This document shows, piece by piece, positions 19,820 to 29,284 of a stretch of DNA of 64,000 bases; position 1 is the stretch's first letter, and each line of letters begins with the position of its first letter. The DNA is from Parachlamydiaceae bacterium. Lineage in GTDB: Bacteria > Chlamydiota > Chlamydiia > Chlamydiales > Parachlamydiaceae. The notes beneath the pieces are model-generated. The model was not told the origin of the DNA, ran no database searches, and worked only from the letters and a program-made list of their open reading frames with translations. A program made the translations under genes and the position numbers. Location of the stretch: assembly GCA_013813265.1 (NCBI GenBank), contig JACCRY010000124.1:1-64000 (forward strand), in the 5' to 3' direction.

Positions 19820-21370
19820 ATGCGGGTATGTGAAAAATTTAACACCATTAATGAATATAAAAAAAATCTTGCTGAATACTCCACATGGGAAAATTCAATA
19901 AAATTTAATAGTTATGCCCGTCCTATAAATTCTAGTGGGCAATTTTCTTACATAGTGCTTGATAAACGAGAACGTATTTCGAAAACTGCCGGAAAAATTG
20001 CATTGGGAGTGTTGGGGGTTTTTGCTGTAATTTTTTCTTGTGGCTGCCTATTGACTTTTAAAGATATCCGACACCTGTTCACCGGAAGAGAAGTGAAATG
20101 TTTTGCTTTGGAAAAGTCATTGGTCGAGCAATACAATAACGAACGCTTTTCATCCACCAAAAAAATGCAAAATCCTCTAAATCCCTTGGAGTCTTCTTTA
20201 ATTATTTTAGACCCATCATATATCGATCTCTCAGACGCTGAAATATCAGTCTCGGATGATTCTACAGATGAAAAATTTGATAACTCTACAGGTAGAAGTT
20301 CAAGCACATCTTTGAGTACATCTTCAAGCGAAGCCGATTCTGATACAGAAAGCTCTATTGACGACTCCAAGGGGCTGAATAAAGGCGAAGAACCATCTAT
20401 TGATGCTTCATTTTCCAAATGCGTAGAAGAAGACATCTTAGTTGAGATTAATGAAATAGATAAAGCAGAAAAAGAAGCTATGGAAAAGGCATTCGAATTA
20501 AAAGCAGTAGCTGAGGCAACTTCATTACAGGCTAGTGTTCTGTTAAAAGAAAATATTTTCACGGCAACTGGTGAAGGGAAAGATATCTTGAATACACTCA
20601 ATTTGGTTGGAAATTTTACTTTAATGGCACACCATGCGTTAGCCTGCACAAATAAAAAATTAGAAAGATTCTTCCAAGAGAGATCTGAGACTTTTATAGG
20701 TAAAGTTGAGCTGATAGTTCGGCAGATCCATTTTCACGAAAAAGCGTTTAGCTTTAGCAAATATAATAAATCCTCCTCTCAATTGTATTTTGATAAATTT
20801 AATTTAAACGAGAGAATATCTGCCCTAGTAGATGAAGCTGCTATAACAAACAAAGACGACATCGCTGCAATAAATGGACTTATTAGGGAATTTGATCCTC
20901 AGAGTTTGGATAAGTGCAAGTTAACTTTTAAAGTCAAATGTTATGAAGAAAATATCCATTTAAATACACAGGCAGATAATTTAATAATTCAGCTGAAAGA
21001 ACATGTCGAACAAGATGTAAAGCCGGTAATTGATAAAGAAGAGCTGGAAAGGGAGCAAAATCCATGGACTTTTGGTTCAATCATAGCTATACCGAAGGAA
21101 TTGTTAGCTCAAGTTAGTGTTATTATTAGATCAGCGGTTAAGGCTAAAGATCATAATGTAATCGATAAGATTGTGTATTATTTTCTAGAAAATACTGAAT
21201 ATCTCCATTTGGAAAAAGACTTATTTGAACATATTGAAATAGATTCAGTTGAGAAGGCAGGGATAGTCGAGAAATATCTTAGTACACAAATTTATGATTT
21301 TCAAAAAAATGATCAAAATAATATGAACCTTCAGGAAAAATTAACTAAATATCAAAATGCTCTACTGTAA
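19820..21370 (+). CDS. unknown membrane protein with Ser/Asp-rich linker
   Basis: I chose the ATG at 19820 because AGAAGG sits 5 nt upstream; the open frame extends back to a TTG at 19772. The 516-aa product has one hydrophobic segment near residues 56-78 (ALGVLGVFAVIFSCGCLL). Next comes a low-complexity acidic Ser/Asp/Glu stretch (about 140-190). The remainder is mostly helical and charged with possible coiled coils. There is no recognisable catalytic motif. Membrane segment, acidic linker and helical tail would suit an inclusion-membrane or envelope protein of an intracellular bacterium, but this is only a topology argument. Confidence 0.7.
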   Translation: MRVCEKFNTINEYKKNLAEYSTWENSIKFNSYARPINSSGQFSYIVLDKRERISKTAGKIALGVLGVFAVIFSCGCLLTFKDIRHLFTGREVKCFALEKSLVEQYNNERFSSTKKMQNPLNPLESSLIILDPSYIDLSDAEISVSDDSTDEKFDNSTGRSSSTSLSTSSSEADSDTESSIDDSKGLNKGEEPSIDASFSKCVEEDILVEINEIDKAEKEAMEKAFELKAVAEATSLQASVLLKENIFTATGEGKDILNTLNLVGNFTLMAHHALACTNKKLERFFQERSETFIGKVELIVRQIHFHEKAFSFSKYNKSSSQLYFDKFNLNERISALVDEAAITNKDDIAAINGLIREFDPQSLDKCKLTFKVKCYEENIHLNTQADNLIIQLKEHVEQDVKPVIDKEELEREQNPWTFGSIIAIPKELLAQVSVIIRSAVKAKDHNVIDKIVYYFLENTEYLHLEKDLFEHIEIDSVEKAGIVEKYLSTQIYDFQKNDQNNMNLQEKLTKYQNALL

Positions 21371-21549
21371 ATCAGCGCAATTATTTTAAGGATCAATTTT
21401 CAAATAGAAGACCTTAATATTGAAGCCTTGAAAATACGATAGGGTTTGGCTGGTTGTGAAACGCCTTCAGGCGAAATTCTTCGTGGTCTCTTACCCTTTA
21501 ACCTGAATGGAAAGCACTTCGGACCTGATTTGATCACCTATTGTCTTGA

Positions 21550-21870
21550 TCAATATAATGGCCGCTGCTTAACCAGACCACAATTGCTTGAACTAAGAAA
21601 TGTTTGAATAATGTCAAGGATGTTCCTATCTGCAATTTCGGCCCTAAGCATCTTCATGAAGACATCATGTGGAATATTGTCAAAGAATCCTTTGATGTCT
21701 ACGACCACTAAGAATCTGTATCCTTCGTGAATATACTGGAAGGACACGATCAACGGCTTGATGACAATTGCGACCGGGTCTGAAGCCAAACGAGTTATTG
21801 TGAAACTGTTTTTCGAAGATCGATTCGATGAGGTTACGAGATCTTAGTGCTATGAGATTGTAACCATTGT
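21550..21870 (-). pseudogene. group II intron-type reverse transcriptase fragment
   Basis: On the minus strand the sequence from about 21870 down encodes LIESIFEKQF, FGFRPGRNCHQAVDRV and, after a one-base frameshift near 21735-21750, YRFLVVVDIKGFFDNIPHD. These are the classical RT motifs of group II intron-encoded proteins, with the first catalytic Asp in VVDIKGFFD. The frame then reads through an EIADRNILDIIQTFL segment and is lost by stops near 21550. The YADD box, maturase and endonuclease domains are absent. Degenerate relatives may continue to about 21420 (SPEGVSQ). It is clearly a dead remnant. Confidence 0.75.
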
Positions 21871-21918
21871 TTTTTTTTTGCTAAATTACAAGATGCTAAA
21901 GCAATCAAGGACAAGTGT

Positions 21919-22458
21919 ATGCATCAATATGAAGATTTAATCCAAATTTTTAATGACTGTTTTTTTGAGAAATATAATACTAAGCTGGTTAAAGGTCTGG
22001 ATGAACCGCTTTATCTTCCTGAAGACGATATAAGACAGCATAATGAGATCCATTTTGCGCATGGCTATTTCTCAAGCGCCTTGCACGAGAGTTCGCATTG
22101 GCTGATTGCCGGTGAAAAGCGTCGAAAATTGGTAGACTTTGGATATTGGTATGCGCCTGATGGACGAACAACAGAACAGCAGGAACTTTTTCAAAGTGTT
22201 GAGGTTAAACCGCAGGCAATTGAATGGATACTTTCGAAGGCAGCCGGCTATCATTTTCGATTAAGTATTGATAACCTTAACGGCCACGAATCCGAGACAG
22301 ATACAAACGTCTTTAAAAATAACGTCTATCAGCAAGTTAAAACCTATTGTGAGCAAGGTCTTTCGACTCGAGCAGAATGCTTGCGTCAAGCTTTATGTCA
22401 CTTTTACGGTACAAACTTTCATCTAAGTATTCAAAATTTTGATGTTGAGTCTCTTTAG
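21919..22458 (+). CDS. epmC: EF-P hydroxylase EpmC (YfcM)
   Basis: The 179-aa product matches the EpmC/YfcM family over its whole length. Visible family landmarks are IFNDCF near the N-terminus, DEPLYLPEDD, the metal-binding HESSH (residues 56-60) in a SALHESSHWLIAG context, LVDFGYWYAPDGR, and VEVKPQAIEWI with AAGY. In E. coli EpmC hydroxylates the beta-lysylated Lys of elongation factor P, the last step after EpmB and EpmA. The start is supported by AAGGA 8 nt upstream. The partners epmA, epmB and efp are not in this window. The gene stands alone between an RT remnant and a broken abiE locus, which suggests acquisition by transfer. Confidence 0.9.
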   Translation: MHQYEDLIQIFNDCFFEKYNTKLVKGLDEPLYLPEDDIRQHNEIHFAHGYFSSALHESSHWLIAGEKRRKLVDFGYWYAPDGRTTEQQELFQSVEVKPQAIEWILSKAAGYHFRLSIDNLNGHESETDTNVFKNNVYQQVKTYCEQGLSTRAECLRQALCHFYGTNFHLSIQNFDVESL

Positions 22459-22519
22459 ACTAAATTAAAAAAAACTCTCAGTAACCACCACGATTGTAAA
22501 AGAAAAATGATTTAGCTAG

Positions 22520-22545
22520 ATTCCCATAAAAAATAGGAATTCTGG
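22520..22545. promoter_or_regulatory. operator-like repeat 1 upstream of abiE remnant
   Basis: Carries a hyphenated palindrome ATTCC...GGAAT over 21 bp, followed by TCTGG. It is repeated almost exactly at 22572-22597. The centre-to-centre distance is 52 bp, close to five helical turns, so both would lie on the same DNA face. AbiEi antitoxins repress their own promoters through upstream repeats, so an operator role is plausible. Confidence 0.45.
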
Positions 22546-22571
22546 GTCTTTTTTGTAGATTCACCTCCAAT

Positions 22572-22597
22572 ATTCCCACTAAAAATAGGAATTCTGG
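22572..22597. promoter_or_regulatory. operator-like repeat 2 upstream of abiE remnant
   Basis: Second copy of the ATTCC...AAAAATAGGAATTCTGG motif, differing from copy 1 at two bases in the spacer. It lies about 50 bp before a -35-like TTGACA. Confidence 0.45.
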
Positions 22598-22644
22598 TTG
22601 AATAAAGAAAAGAGTCAAAAACAGGTGTGGCCATGAAAAATTTA

Positions 22645-22675
22645 TTGACACTGACTCGTTTAAACTCCCTATATT
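22645..22675 (+). promoter_or_regulatory. sigma70-like promoter of abiE remnant
   Basis: TTGACA at 22645-22650 and TATATT at 22670-22675, spaced 19 bp (slightly long). Transcription would begin near 22682, which is where the recognisable AbiEi coding sequence is already under way. That supports loss of the true 5' end. Confidence 0.4.
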
Positions 22676-22680
22676 GATTC

Positions 22681-23494
22681 ACAGACACTTATTCAGCTGT
22701 TAGCAGATTACAAAAAGCCTCGAGAAGCCATTTTACGAATGGTGAAAAATGAAGAGTTAATCCGCCTGAAAAACGGTTTTTATTTAATCGGCGATAAAAT
22801 TTCACAAGGTTCTACGAAGGTTATTCCCTTTGAACAGGTAGCGAACTTGCTTTATGGTCCTTCTTATGTAAGTATGGAGTGGGCTTTATCCTTTTACGGA
22901 ATGATTCCCGAAAGAGTGCACACCATCACAAGCATGACACTGGGAAGAAATAAAGAATTTCGCACTTCAGTAGGAGATTTTTCATACTCCAATTTATCCT
23001 CAGAAAGTTACTCAATCGGGATAACACAAAAAAAAAGTCCTATGAATTTTGATTCAAGCATCACACAAATGCTTAACAGTTATCCAGATACCATGCCCCA
23101 GATCGATAAATTGAGAGAAATTTTACAACAAACAGCCCTTCTAGGACTCGCGCGTCATAAATTTTTTCAACACGCAGTTTTTTACGGAGGAGCAGCATTA
23201 CGCATTTTATATGGATTAGATCGATACAGTGAAAACCTTGATTTTTCTCTTTTAAAACCAGATCTGAATTTTGATTTTACTCCATTTCTTCATGGAATGA
23301 ATCAAGAGTTAATGGCTATGGGATTTGAGCTTGATGTAGATCTACGTAAAAAAAATACAGATACGGGAATTTGGTTAGGGCGATTGCATTATATAGGATA
23401 TTTTGATTTGTGTCCCGGAATTCAGATTAGGTATTTTTTTAGTGTCTGCTTTTTTTTCATTCAGCTAAGTAGAAATTTATGTAAAATATCCTAA
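22681..23494 (+). pseudogene. collapsed abiEi-abiEii (type IV toxin-antitoxin) fusion
   Basis: The frame from 22681 reads QLLADYKKPREAIL..LIRLKNGFYLI, part of the AbiEi winged-helix region, then the AbiEi body up to SYSIGITQKK. It continues without a stop into MNFDSSITQML (internal ATG 23042) and the AbiEii nucleotidyltransferase core FFQHAVFYGGAALRILYGLDRYSENLDFSL. Normally these are two genes. Here the AbiEi C-terminus and AbiEii N-terminal boundary have been deleted together. The AbiEii part also stops early, ending in an unrelated hydrophobic tail (RYFFSVCFFF). The only ATG for the antitoxin part is 22739, inside the domain. The locus is probably non-functional as a toxin-antitoxin system, although a fused 251-aa protein could still be made. 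Confidence 0.7.
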
Positions 23495-23722
23495 TAAGTA
23501 CAAGAAAACAGGATATATAGGATCGCAAGCGGCAAGATATGCATGATAATACTTTCTAACCTGGTAGGCAAACTACTCCAGGCACATTTTAAGGCCCCAG
23601 TGATTAACTGAGACCTCAAAAGGCTGTCTTAGGGCTAATTTGAAACAAATAAAATCGTGTTTCTAAAGCGCTTGCGTATCAGCCGCATTTTGTGCAAAAA
23701 GATGATTAATGATATCTTAACA

Positions 23723-24781
23723 TTATTTTGCATTTTTCATTGTGTAAAAGACATACGCTGCTATGAGGATAACGGACCCTCCTATGACCCATTGTGCTTT
23801 AGAAAATCTTGGTTCTACAGGTATCTCTTCAACAATAAGCGTAAAGTTTTGCCATTTTTGAGCTAGTTCACTAAAAGTATCAAAAAGTTTCATCGATTTA
23901 TTATTTCGAATATTCTGCGGATAATAGCGAAGACTTTTTCCATCTTTCAAAGTTCCACTCATTGTATAAACACAGCCAGTTAAAAAAATTTTTTTAACTT
24001 CTGATAGCTTCCCTTTGCAGCATAAGCAAACTAATTCTTTGCAGACTGAATTTAGATCAAATTCACCGAATTTCTTTTGTATGCATATTTCTCGACCAAA
24101 AGTTTCACAGCTTGCATCATGGCACTTTCCCATAAGATTCAATCCATTAGAAAAAGAAGAATATTTTTTTGCTAGGGAAATTGCTTTTTGATCAGATAAA
24201 TTCATTTCTGGAAGAAAATCAACTTCCTTGGTTTTCACTTGATCTAGTGAGTCTTCAAAGGAATCACTTTCATCACTTTCATCACTTTCACTGCAAACAA
24301 CATTTTGAATGACTAATTTGGAAAACGGTTTAACACAGCACTCTTTAAGGGTGAAATCATTTGGTAGTTTATTCCCTCTGTTATCAAACAAAGACTTATC
24401 CGACGTAAGTCTAAGAATTTTTCTTAATCCTTTTACTTCAAGTAAATCTAAATCTAAGCTGATTTTGACTATGTGATGTTCTGACATCTCGTTTGTTTCA
24501 TCTATAATTTCTATTGAATCTTTACATTTGGTCACGAGATAGAGGTGAATGCCTTCTTCAGTTAATTTAAAGTGAGAAAGATCTGATTTATTAATAAGTG
24601 TTGATTCAAATTTTCTTAGAAATTGAGCAGGTTGATCGTTTACCCAAATGCTGTAAATTGAAAATTTCGAGTTGTTATCTACTATACATTTATTGAATTC
24701 AATTCCTTCGCCTCTGCGATCATATGCAATATCTAGAGTCCGGTTTTCGTAAGTAAAGCTTACATATATAATAGGTTCCAT
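23723..24781 (-). CDS. ubiquitin-like / Cys-rich zinc domain / tail-anchored protein
   Basis: A 352-aa protein with a strong Shine-Dalgarno (AAGGAG, 4 nt before ATG). Residues about 102-162 resemble a ubiquitin-like beta-grasp: GNKLPNDFTL followed by KPFSKLVIQNV, matching the spacing of the last strands of ubiquitin. A short acidic repeat (SDESDESDSFED) follows near 165. Residues about 210-275 hold eight cysteines (220, 225, 233, 247, 252, 254, 255, 270) in a GLNLMGKC...C...FGEFDL...C.CC frame, which suggests zinc binding. Residues 331-348 form a single C-terminal transmembrane helix followed by KNAK, the layout of a tail-anchored protein. The combination suggests a host-directed protein, possibly an effector. 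The ubiquitin-like call is by pattern only. Confidence 0.7.
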   Translation of the reverse strand: MEPIIYVSFTYENRTLDIAYDRRGEGIEFNKCIVDNNSKFSIYSIWVNDQPAQFLRKFESTLINKSDLSHFKLTEEGIHLYLVTKCKDSIEIIDETNEMSEHHIVKISLDLDLLEVKGLRKILRLTSDKSLFDNRGNKLPNDFTLKECCVKPFSKLVIQNVVCSESDESDESDSFEDSLDQVKTKEVDFLPEMNLSDQKAISLAKKYSSFSNGLNLMGKCHDASCETFGREICIQKKFGEFDLNSVCKELVCLCCKGKLSEVKKIFLTGCVYTMSGTLKDGKSLRYYPQNIRNNKSMKLFDTFSELAQKWQNFTLIVEEIPVEPRFSKAQWVIGGSVILIAAYVFYTMKNAK

Positions 24782-25349
24782 TTTTCTCCTTTGAAATTGA
24801 AAAGATAATATTGACGGTCTGAAGTTGAAGTTTAATTTAACATTGCATGGTCAAGAATCATGTGATAAGGGTTTTTTAGCCTTTCTTTCTGATGATTAGC
24901 CAGAATTCTATCAGATATGCATACATATTTACTTCGTAATTCGTTTAAAGAAGCAGAAAAAGTGTGTAAAGGTCAGGAATTTTTTTGAGAGAGTGCCGAT
25001 TTTTGTGGCTTTTAAGAGCATCTCTTGATGAAGGTTTGGCCAGTGAGAAAAAGTTCTTCTAGATGTAAATGATCAATTTAGCCAGAAAATTCTCACAATT
25101 TCCTAGAGTGGTCGCTACTGATATGGAGTAGACATTCTGCTCTCATCACTAGTCAAAGTACAAGCTAGCTGGATAAATGAACTTGCAGAAATTTATCAAA
25201 ACCTGTATTAATTGTTATTAACTAGAATAATCTGGAATAAATTAGATCTGGAACATTATTCGAATTTTTAAAATAATGATTAAGCTCTGCTTAATTCGTA
25301 CAAAAAAAATAAAGACTATTTTATAACTTACACTTATATAAGGAATGAC
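24782..25349. other. intergenic region, nothing recognisable
   Basis: About 570 bases between divergent genes. It is AT-rich with stops in all frames. I see no RNA gene or repeat. It must carry the promoters of both flanking genes. Confidence 0.5.
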
Positions 25350-28300
25350 ATGACTCCACCAGTAACTGAAACAGATATGCAATTGAATAAAATGGCTGCA
25401 GTTTTGAGTTATATTAAGCAACTCCCTCCTAAAAATCGTCATGATTTGAAAGAGCAGGAAGCGCTCCTTGAGCAAATTTTGTTAAATCCCAAACTCTCTT
25501 CGCAAGAACAAGAAGCAGTACTGAAACGTATTTCTCTTGCCCACCAAAATAATTTTCTTCAAATACACACTCAAAACAAAGTGAATAAACTCACTCACAC
25601 CATTGATGTGAAAGATTTTGAATTCTGCGAGGATCTAACAGAGAAAGATGCGATTATTCCTCCTTTTGGCAAAGCACGCAATACGACTGAGCAACGTCAT
25701 GAAAAATTAAAACAAATTTCTCATTTTGTGATATCTAAACAGAAAAAAATAGCACCGGGCTGCTCAGTGGTCTTAAACATCATTGTTGATGAGCTGCTTG
25801 AAACCTATCCACTTATGCAGCGAGAGTATTTTAAAAACGCTCCTATAAAACAGTTGTTAAGCATTATTATTGCAAATGCTGAGTTGATCGTCAGTTTTGT
25901 CATGGATATTGCCTCTAGAAAGGCCATTTTTCATGGTGAATTAAAACATAAACCTCATAATGAGATTCCAAGTCAATATCAAGAACATTTTATAAAAATT
26001 CGCAAACGAATTATAGATGACAATAATAATTTTTGTATTGGTGAAAACACTCATTATTCATTAAACAACAGTGAGCCTATCAAGCGTTTTTTTAATGCTT
26101 TCAATCTTCTTGAAGATTATTTTACACAAGAAATGCACATTTTATTTCGCCCAATAGACGAACAACCCGACCTTACATTTCACATAGATCGTCTTAATCG
26201 GCGTGCCTCTCGTTTTAAAACTGATTTGGAAACGAATTTTTTATTAGATCAAATCCCTCAAAAAATAATGGGTAAATATACGAAAGAGATTAGAGAATTA
26301 AGGGATAGCTTATTATATTTTTGCAGGATTCTGATTTCAGGTTTAGAAAAGTTGCAAAAATCAAAAGATTTTAAAAATTATAGTGATTTATGGCGTTCTT
26401 TAGAACCTATCAGTTATGATCCTCCCCTAGAAATTCATAGTGAATATGATAAAAATCCAACAGAACCTGGGATTGGAAATCTTATCAAAATCCTAACTCG
26501 ATTTGGGTGGTTTTTCCAAACTCTGAAAGATGAAACCTTTCATATATTAATCTCAGATTTACTAAGTTATGGTCAAATTCAAAACGAAGAGGTCGATAAC
26601 TGTGTTGAAGAGCTTATTAACGCAAGAAAACTCGTGGCAAATTATGATATCAGTAACATCGAAAGAAAATTGCTGAAGTTGCCTGAAGATAAAAAAAGCA
26701 CAAAACATGTTATCGATATATGGAATTTGAATTTTAAAAATCCTAACAAAGATCGGTTATTCCATGCTCTTATAGTCCAGTTAGAATTTTGTTTAAGGAA
26801 ATGCCGTAAAAAGCCAAATGACCAAGCTGAGCGCGCCCTTACCTTGCGCAGAGCTTTGTACAGTTTGGGAAAACATCTTTTTTTCTTTAATGACCGAATC
26901 AGATTAGCACTTTCCGACTTTAAGGTGCAAAATTCAGAAGTGACACCAGAAACAAAGGAAGTTATAGCCGAAATGGAAGATCTCAACGAGATGGAGTATC
27001 TCGCCGCTTTGATCACAGTTGAGTCGATTAAGTCCCTGATTAGCCGAGGTTTCATGACGATGGAATCTTTTGAAAAAGCAACGAATGAACAGCAATCTCT
27101 TAGGGCAAAGCAAGTAGGAGACAAGTTAATCGCAAATGAAAATAAATCGATAAAAACTAAAAATCGTAATCAAAAAAAAAGAAAGGGTTCGACAGTTCAG
27201 GTGACCCTCACTTCTAAGAATGTTTTAACACAAAACCCGCTTGGCAGCCAAAAGGTTGAGTCTCAAACACAGGTCCCCAAGAAATTTTATATAGAACCAA
27301 AGATAATTGTGAATGACGTTCAAAATGATCTGCCTGTCCAGCTGCACGATACGGTGACGAGTTTAAAATCTTGTGAACAACTTCTCGAGGCACTAAGGAT
27401 TTCGTCATTGGTAGAAGGTGATAGCTGGCAGAAAAGTCAAATAGAGAACTTTGCTTTTCTACTGGAATATCTTCTTGAACAAAGAGGAAATGCTAGGTTT
27501 TCTTCCGATCAGATTTTTGAAGAAGTTGATCTCTTAAGGCGCTCTGTCGAGGCTGTTCTTGAAATTACAACAATTTATATTAAAACTCCTCTAGAAGCGA
27601 TTAGAAGATTAGGTCATGATTCAGAAAAAATATTATACCTTTTGGTTGCAGATCACTCACTCCCTATAAATATCCGCAAACTGCTCTGGAATTTACGAGC
27701 CGTCCCTTTTTCCCTTGCAGAAGCAAATCGCTGTGTCAACTACCCGGAAGAAAGCTTTGCTTTGAAAAGCCGATTGAAGGACAGCGGAAAAGAATTGATA
27801 AACTATCTTATGAAAGTTGAAGGTGAAAGCTCTTCACCCAATCCTAATGAAAGAGTGAGAGAGGAGCTTTTAGAGGGCCTAGAGCAGCGAATGAAGCGAG
27901 GTTTTTATTTTGTGGAACGTCTTCTTATAGCTATTTTATACCCCCTGCAAGAGATTGAGGGATCACTTCCTGATGATTTCTTTTTGCCACCCTCTGATTT
28001 GTCAATTGATGTGGTGAGTGTACAAGATCTGCTTTGCAACGAAGCTTTGTTTCCTGAGACGCTAACTCATAAGGTAATTTCAGTTAATAACCGCGAAGAA
28101 GCCCTTCTAACGATCGATAAAGCATTGATATGGATTTCGATTCGCTGCATGGCACCTGTTGAAGGATCTTCGCTCTTTGTTTCAAGAAAGGATGCACGAA
28201 ATATTGCTTTAAAAAACTGTGCCATTTATCTACGACGTCTTAAAGAAAAATTGGGGCCAGACAGAAGCAATCGACCGATGAGTACAATCCTTGGCCAATG

Positions 28301-28793
28301 CAGTTTAGTAAGGAGGTTACAAAAAGAATTGCTGATTGCAGCTCTATATCATACAGACAGCTTTGAAAATGGTAAACATATTGTGGATGCTCATGACGTT
28401 CGCTATGAAAATAGCCCCATCGTCTTAATGAATTTAATGAAAAACGTTTCAAAATATCATAAGGAGCTTCCTGTATTGGATTATTGGCTCCATAAAGCAC
28501 ACCAGGTATTAAGTTATCCTACGCCTCTAGATTCAAAAGAACATCACTTCTCTTCGGACCAGCTTCAAGTACTTGTCAAAGAAGTACGTCAAGCGGCTAA
28601 GGAGATGAAGAGAACTTCGGATAACGATTGGATACTTATTTCTGATGGACAGAAAATCACACATCAGAAAAACCAAGAGCTGCGTAAAAAGCTTGTAGAA
28701 CAAAATGAGATCTCAAGGATTTATAGAGAAATCGCTTTTTCATTACAAATTCTGAAAGAGAGCTTGAGCCTTGCCAAAAATACCTATTTTTGA
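25350..28793 (+). CDS. large helical protein of unknown function
   Basis: A 1147-aa protein; the start is supported by AAGGA 5 nt upstream. It has no signal peptide and no transmembrane segment. The sequence is highly helical and charged throughout, with a basic low-complexity stretch near residues 600-620 (IKTKNRNQKKRKG) separating two halves. The N-terminal half contains long amphipathic helices. The C-terminal half (about 660-1147) reads as a second helical domain ending in coiled-coil-like KKLVEQNEISRIYREIAFSL. I recognise no catalytic motif. It stands alone between divergent and convergent neighbours. Size and composition resemble the many orphan large proteins of amoeba-associated chlamydiae. 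Confidence 0.7.
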   Translation: MTPPVTETDMQLNKMAAVLSYIKQLPPKNRHDLKEQEALLEQILLNPKLSSQEQEAVLKRISLAHQNNFLQIHTQNKVNKLTHTIDVKDFEFCEDLTEKDAIIPPFGKARNTTEQRHEKLKQISHFVISKQKKIAPGCSVVLNIIVDELLETYPLMQREYFKNAPIKQLLSIIIANAELIVSFVMDIASRKAIFHGELKHKPHNEIPSQYQEHFIKIRKRIIDDNNNFCIGENTHYSLNNSEPIKRFFNAFNLLEDYFTQEMHILFRPIDEQPDLTFHIDRLNRRASRFKTDLETNFLLDQIPQKIMGKYTKEIRELRDSLLYFCRILISGLEKLQKSKDFKNYSDLWRSLEPISYDPPLEIHSEYDKNPTEPGIGNLIKILTRFGWFFQTLKDETFHILISDLLSYGQIQNEEVDNCVEELINARKLVANYDISNIERKLLKLPEDKKSTKHVIDIWNLNFKNPNKDRLFHALIVQLEFCLRKCRKKPNDQAERALTLRRALYSLGKHLFFFNDRIRLALSDFKVQNSEVTPETKEVIAEMEDLNEMEYLAALITVESIKSLISRGFMTMESFEKATNEQQSLRAKQVGDKLIANENKSIKTKNRNQKKRKGSTVQVTLTSKNVLTQNPLGSQKVESQTQVPKKFYIEPKIIVNDVQNDLPVQLHDTVTSLKSCEQLLEALRISSLVEGDSWQKSQIENFAFLLEYLLEQRGNARFSSDQIFEEVDLLRRSVEAVLEITTIYIKTPLEAIRRLGHDSEKILYLLVADHSLPINIRKLLWNLRAVPFSLAEANRCVNYPEESFALKSRLKDSGKELINYLMKVEGESSSPNPNERVREELLEGLEQRMKRGFYFVERLLIAILYPLQEIEGSLPDDFFLPPSDLSIDVVSVQDLLCNEALFPETLTHKVISVNNREEALLTIDKALIWISIRCMAPVEGSSLFVSRKDARNIALKNCAIYLRRLKEKLGPDRSNRPMSTILGQCSLVRRLQKELLIAALYHTDSFENGKHIVDAHDVRYENSPIVLMNLMKNVSKYHKELPVLDYWLHKAHQVLSYPTPLDSKEHHFSSDQLQVLVKEVRQAAKEMKRTSDNDWILISDGQKITHQKNQELRKKLVEQNEISRIYREIAFSLQILKESLSLAKNTYF

Positions 28794-28915
28794 TCCTAGA
28801 TACAAATTTCTAGCGAAGGTTAGAAAAATTTTGTAGCCTGCCGCGTCTCGCTACAGGAGTTAAGGGGATCATTTTCACCTTAAATAAGATTGTGAAAAGT
28901 TTTTTAGGTCCTGAT

Positions 28916-29284
28916 TCACCATGTAATTTGAAGGTATTCCAACATTTTTATTTCGAGGTTGCACTTTATAGTTGAATATTTTGTTCTCATTGAGATGCCA
29001 TCATAACCATATAGATAGGTCGCTTTTTCAATTCTTTCTATGGTGTCATTGGTGTGCCAAGCTGTTATGAACTGTGGGAATAGCAAATGGTAAGCTTTCC
29101 CCACACTTACAGGGTCATTTTGATCAAAGTTGATGTGATTGTCTAGAAGAACCTCTCCAATTTGGCGGTAATGATTGTCCGAAAAACAGCAATGACTTGG
29201 ATATTCTAGTTCCTCACCGTCTTCTTGAAATATTTCCCAATTGCTTTCCCAAAAAACCTCCCATGTAGGACCATATCCTAACAA
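28916..29284 (-). CDS. unknown protein, probably 3' half of a frameshifted gene
   Basis: A 122-residue frame whose only start is a TTG overlapping the stop of the upstream frame at 29278. The same frame is open further upstream and reads NEFSQQKFSYLLGYGPTWEVFW, in parallel with the upstream gene's NKMNFPSRSS. One gene of about 365 aa broken by a single-base frameshift near 29300-29310 is more likely than two genes. I do not recognise the family. The alternative is translational coupling from the overlapping TTG. Confidence 0.5.
   Translation of the reverse strand: MLGYGPTWEVFWESNWEIFQEDGEELEYPSHCCFSDNHYRQIGEVLLDNHINFDQNDPVSVGKAYHLLFPQFITAWHTNDTIERIEKATYLYGYDGISMRTKYSTIKCNLEIKMLEYLQITW

Noticed and set aside
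19948-20649. 233-codon minus-strand frame opposite the Ser-rich membrane protein
   Set aside because: Antisense shadow of the low-complexity Ser/Asp linker. The plus-strand gene has the ribosome binding site and the membrane segment.
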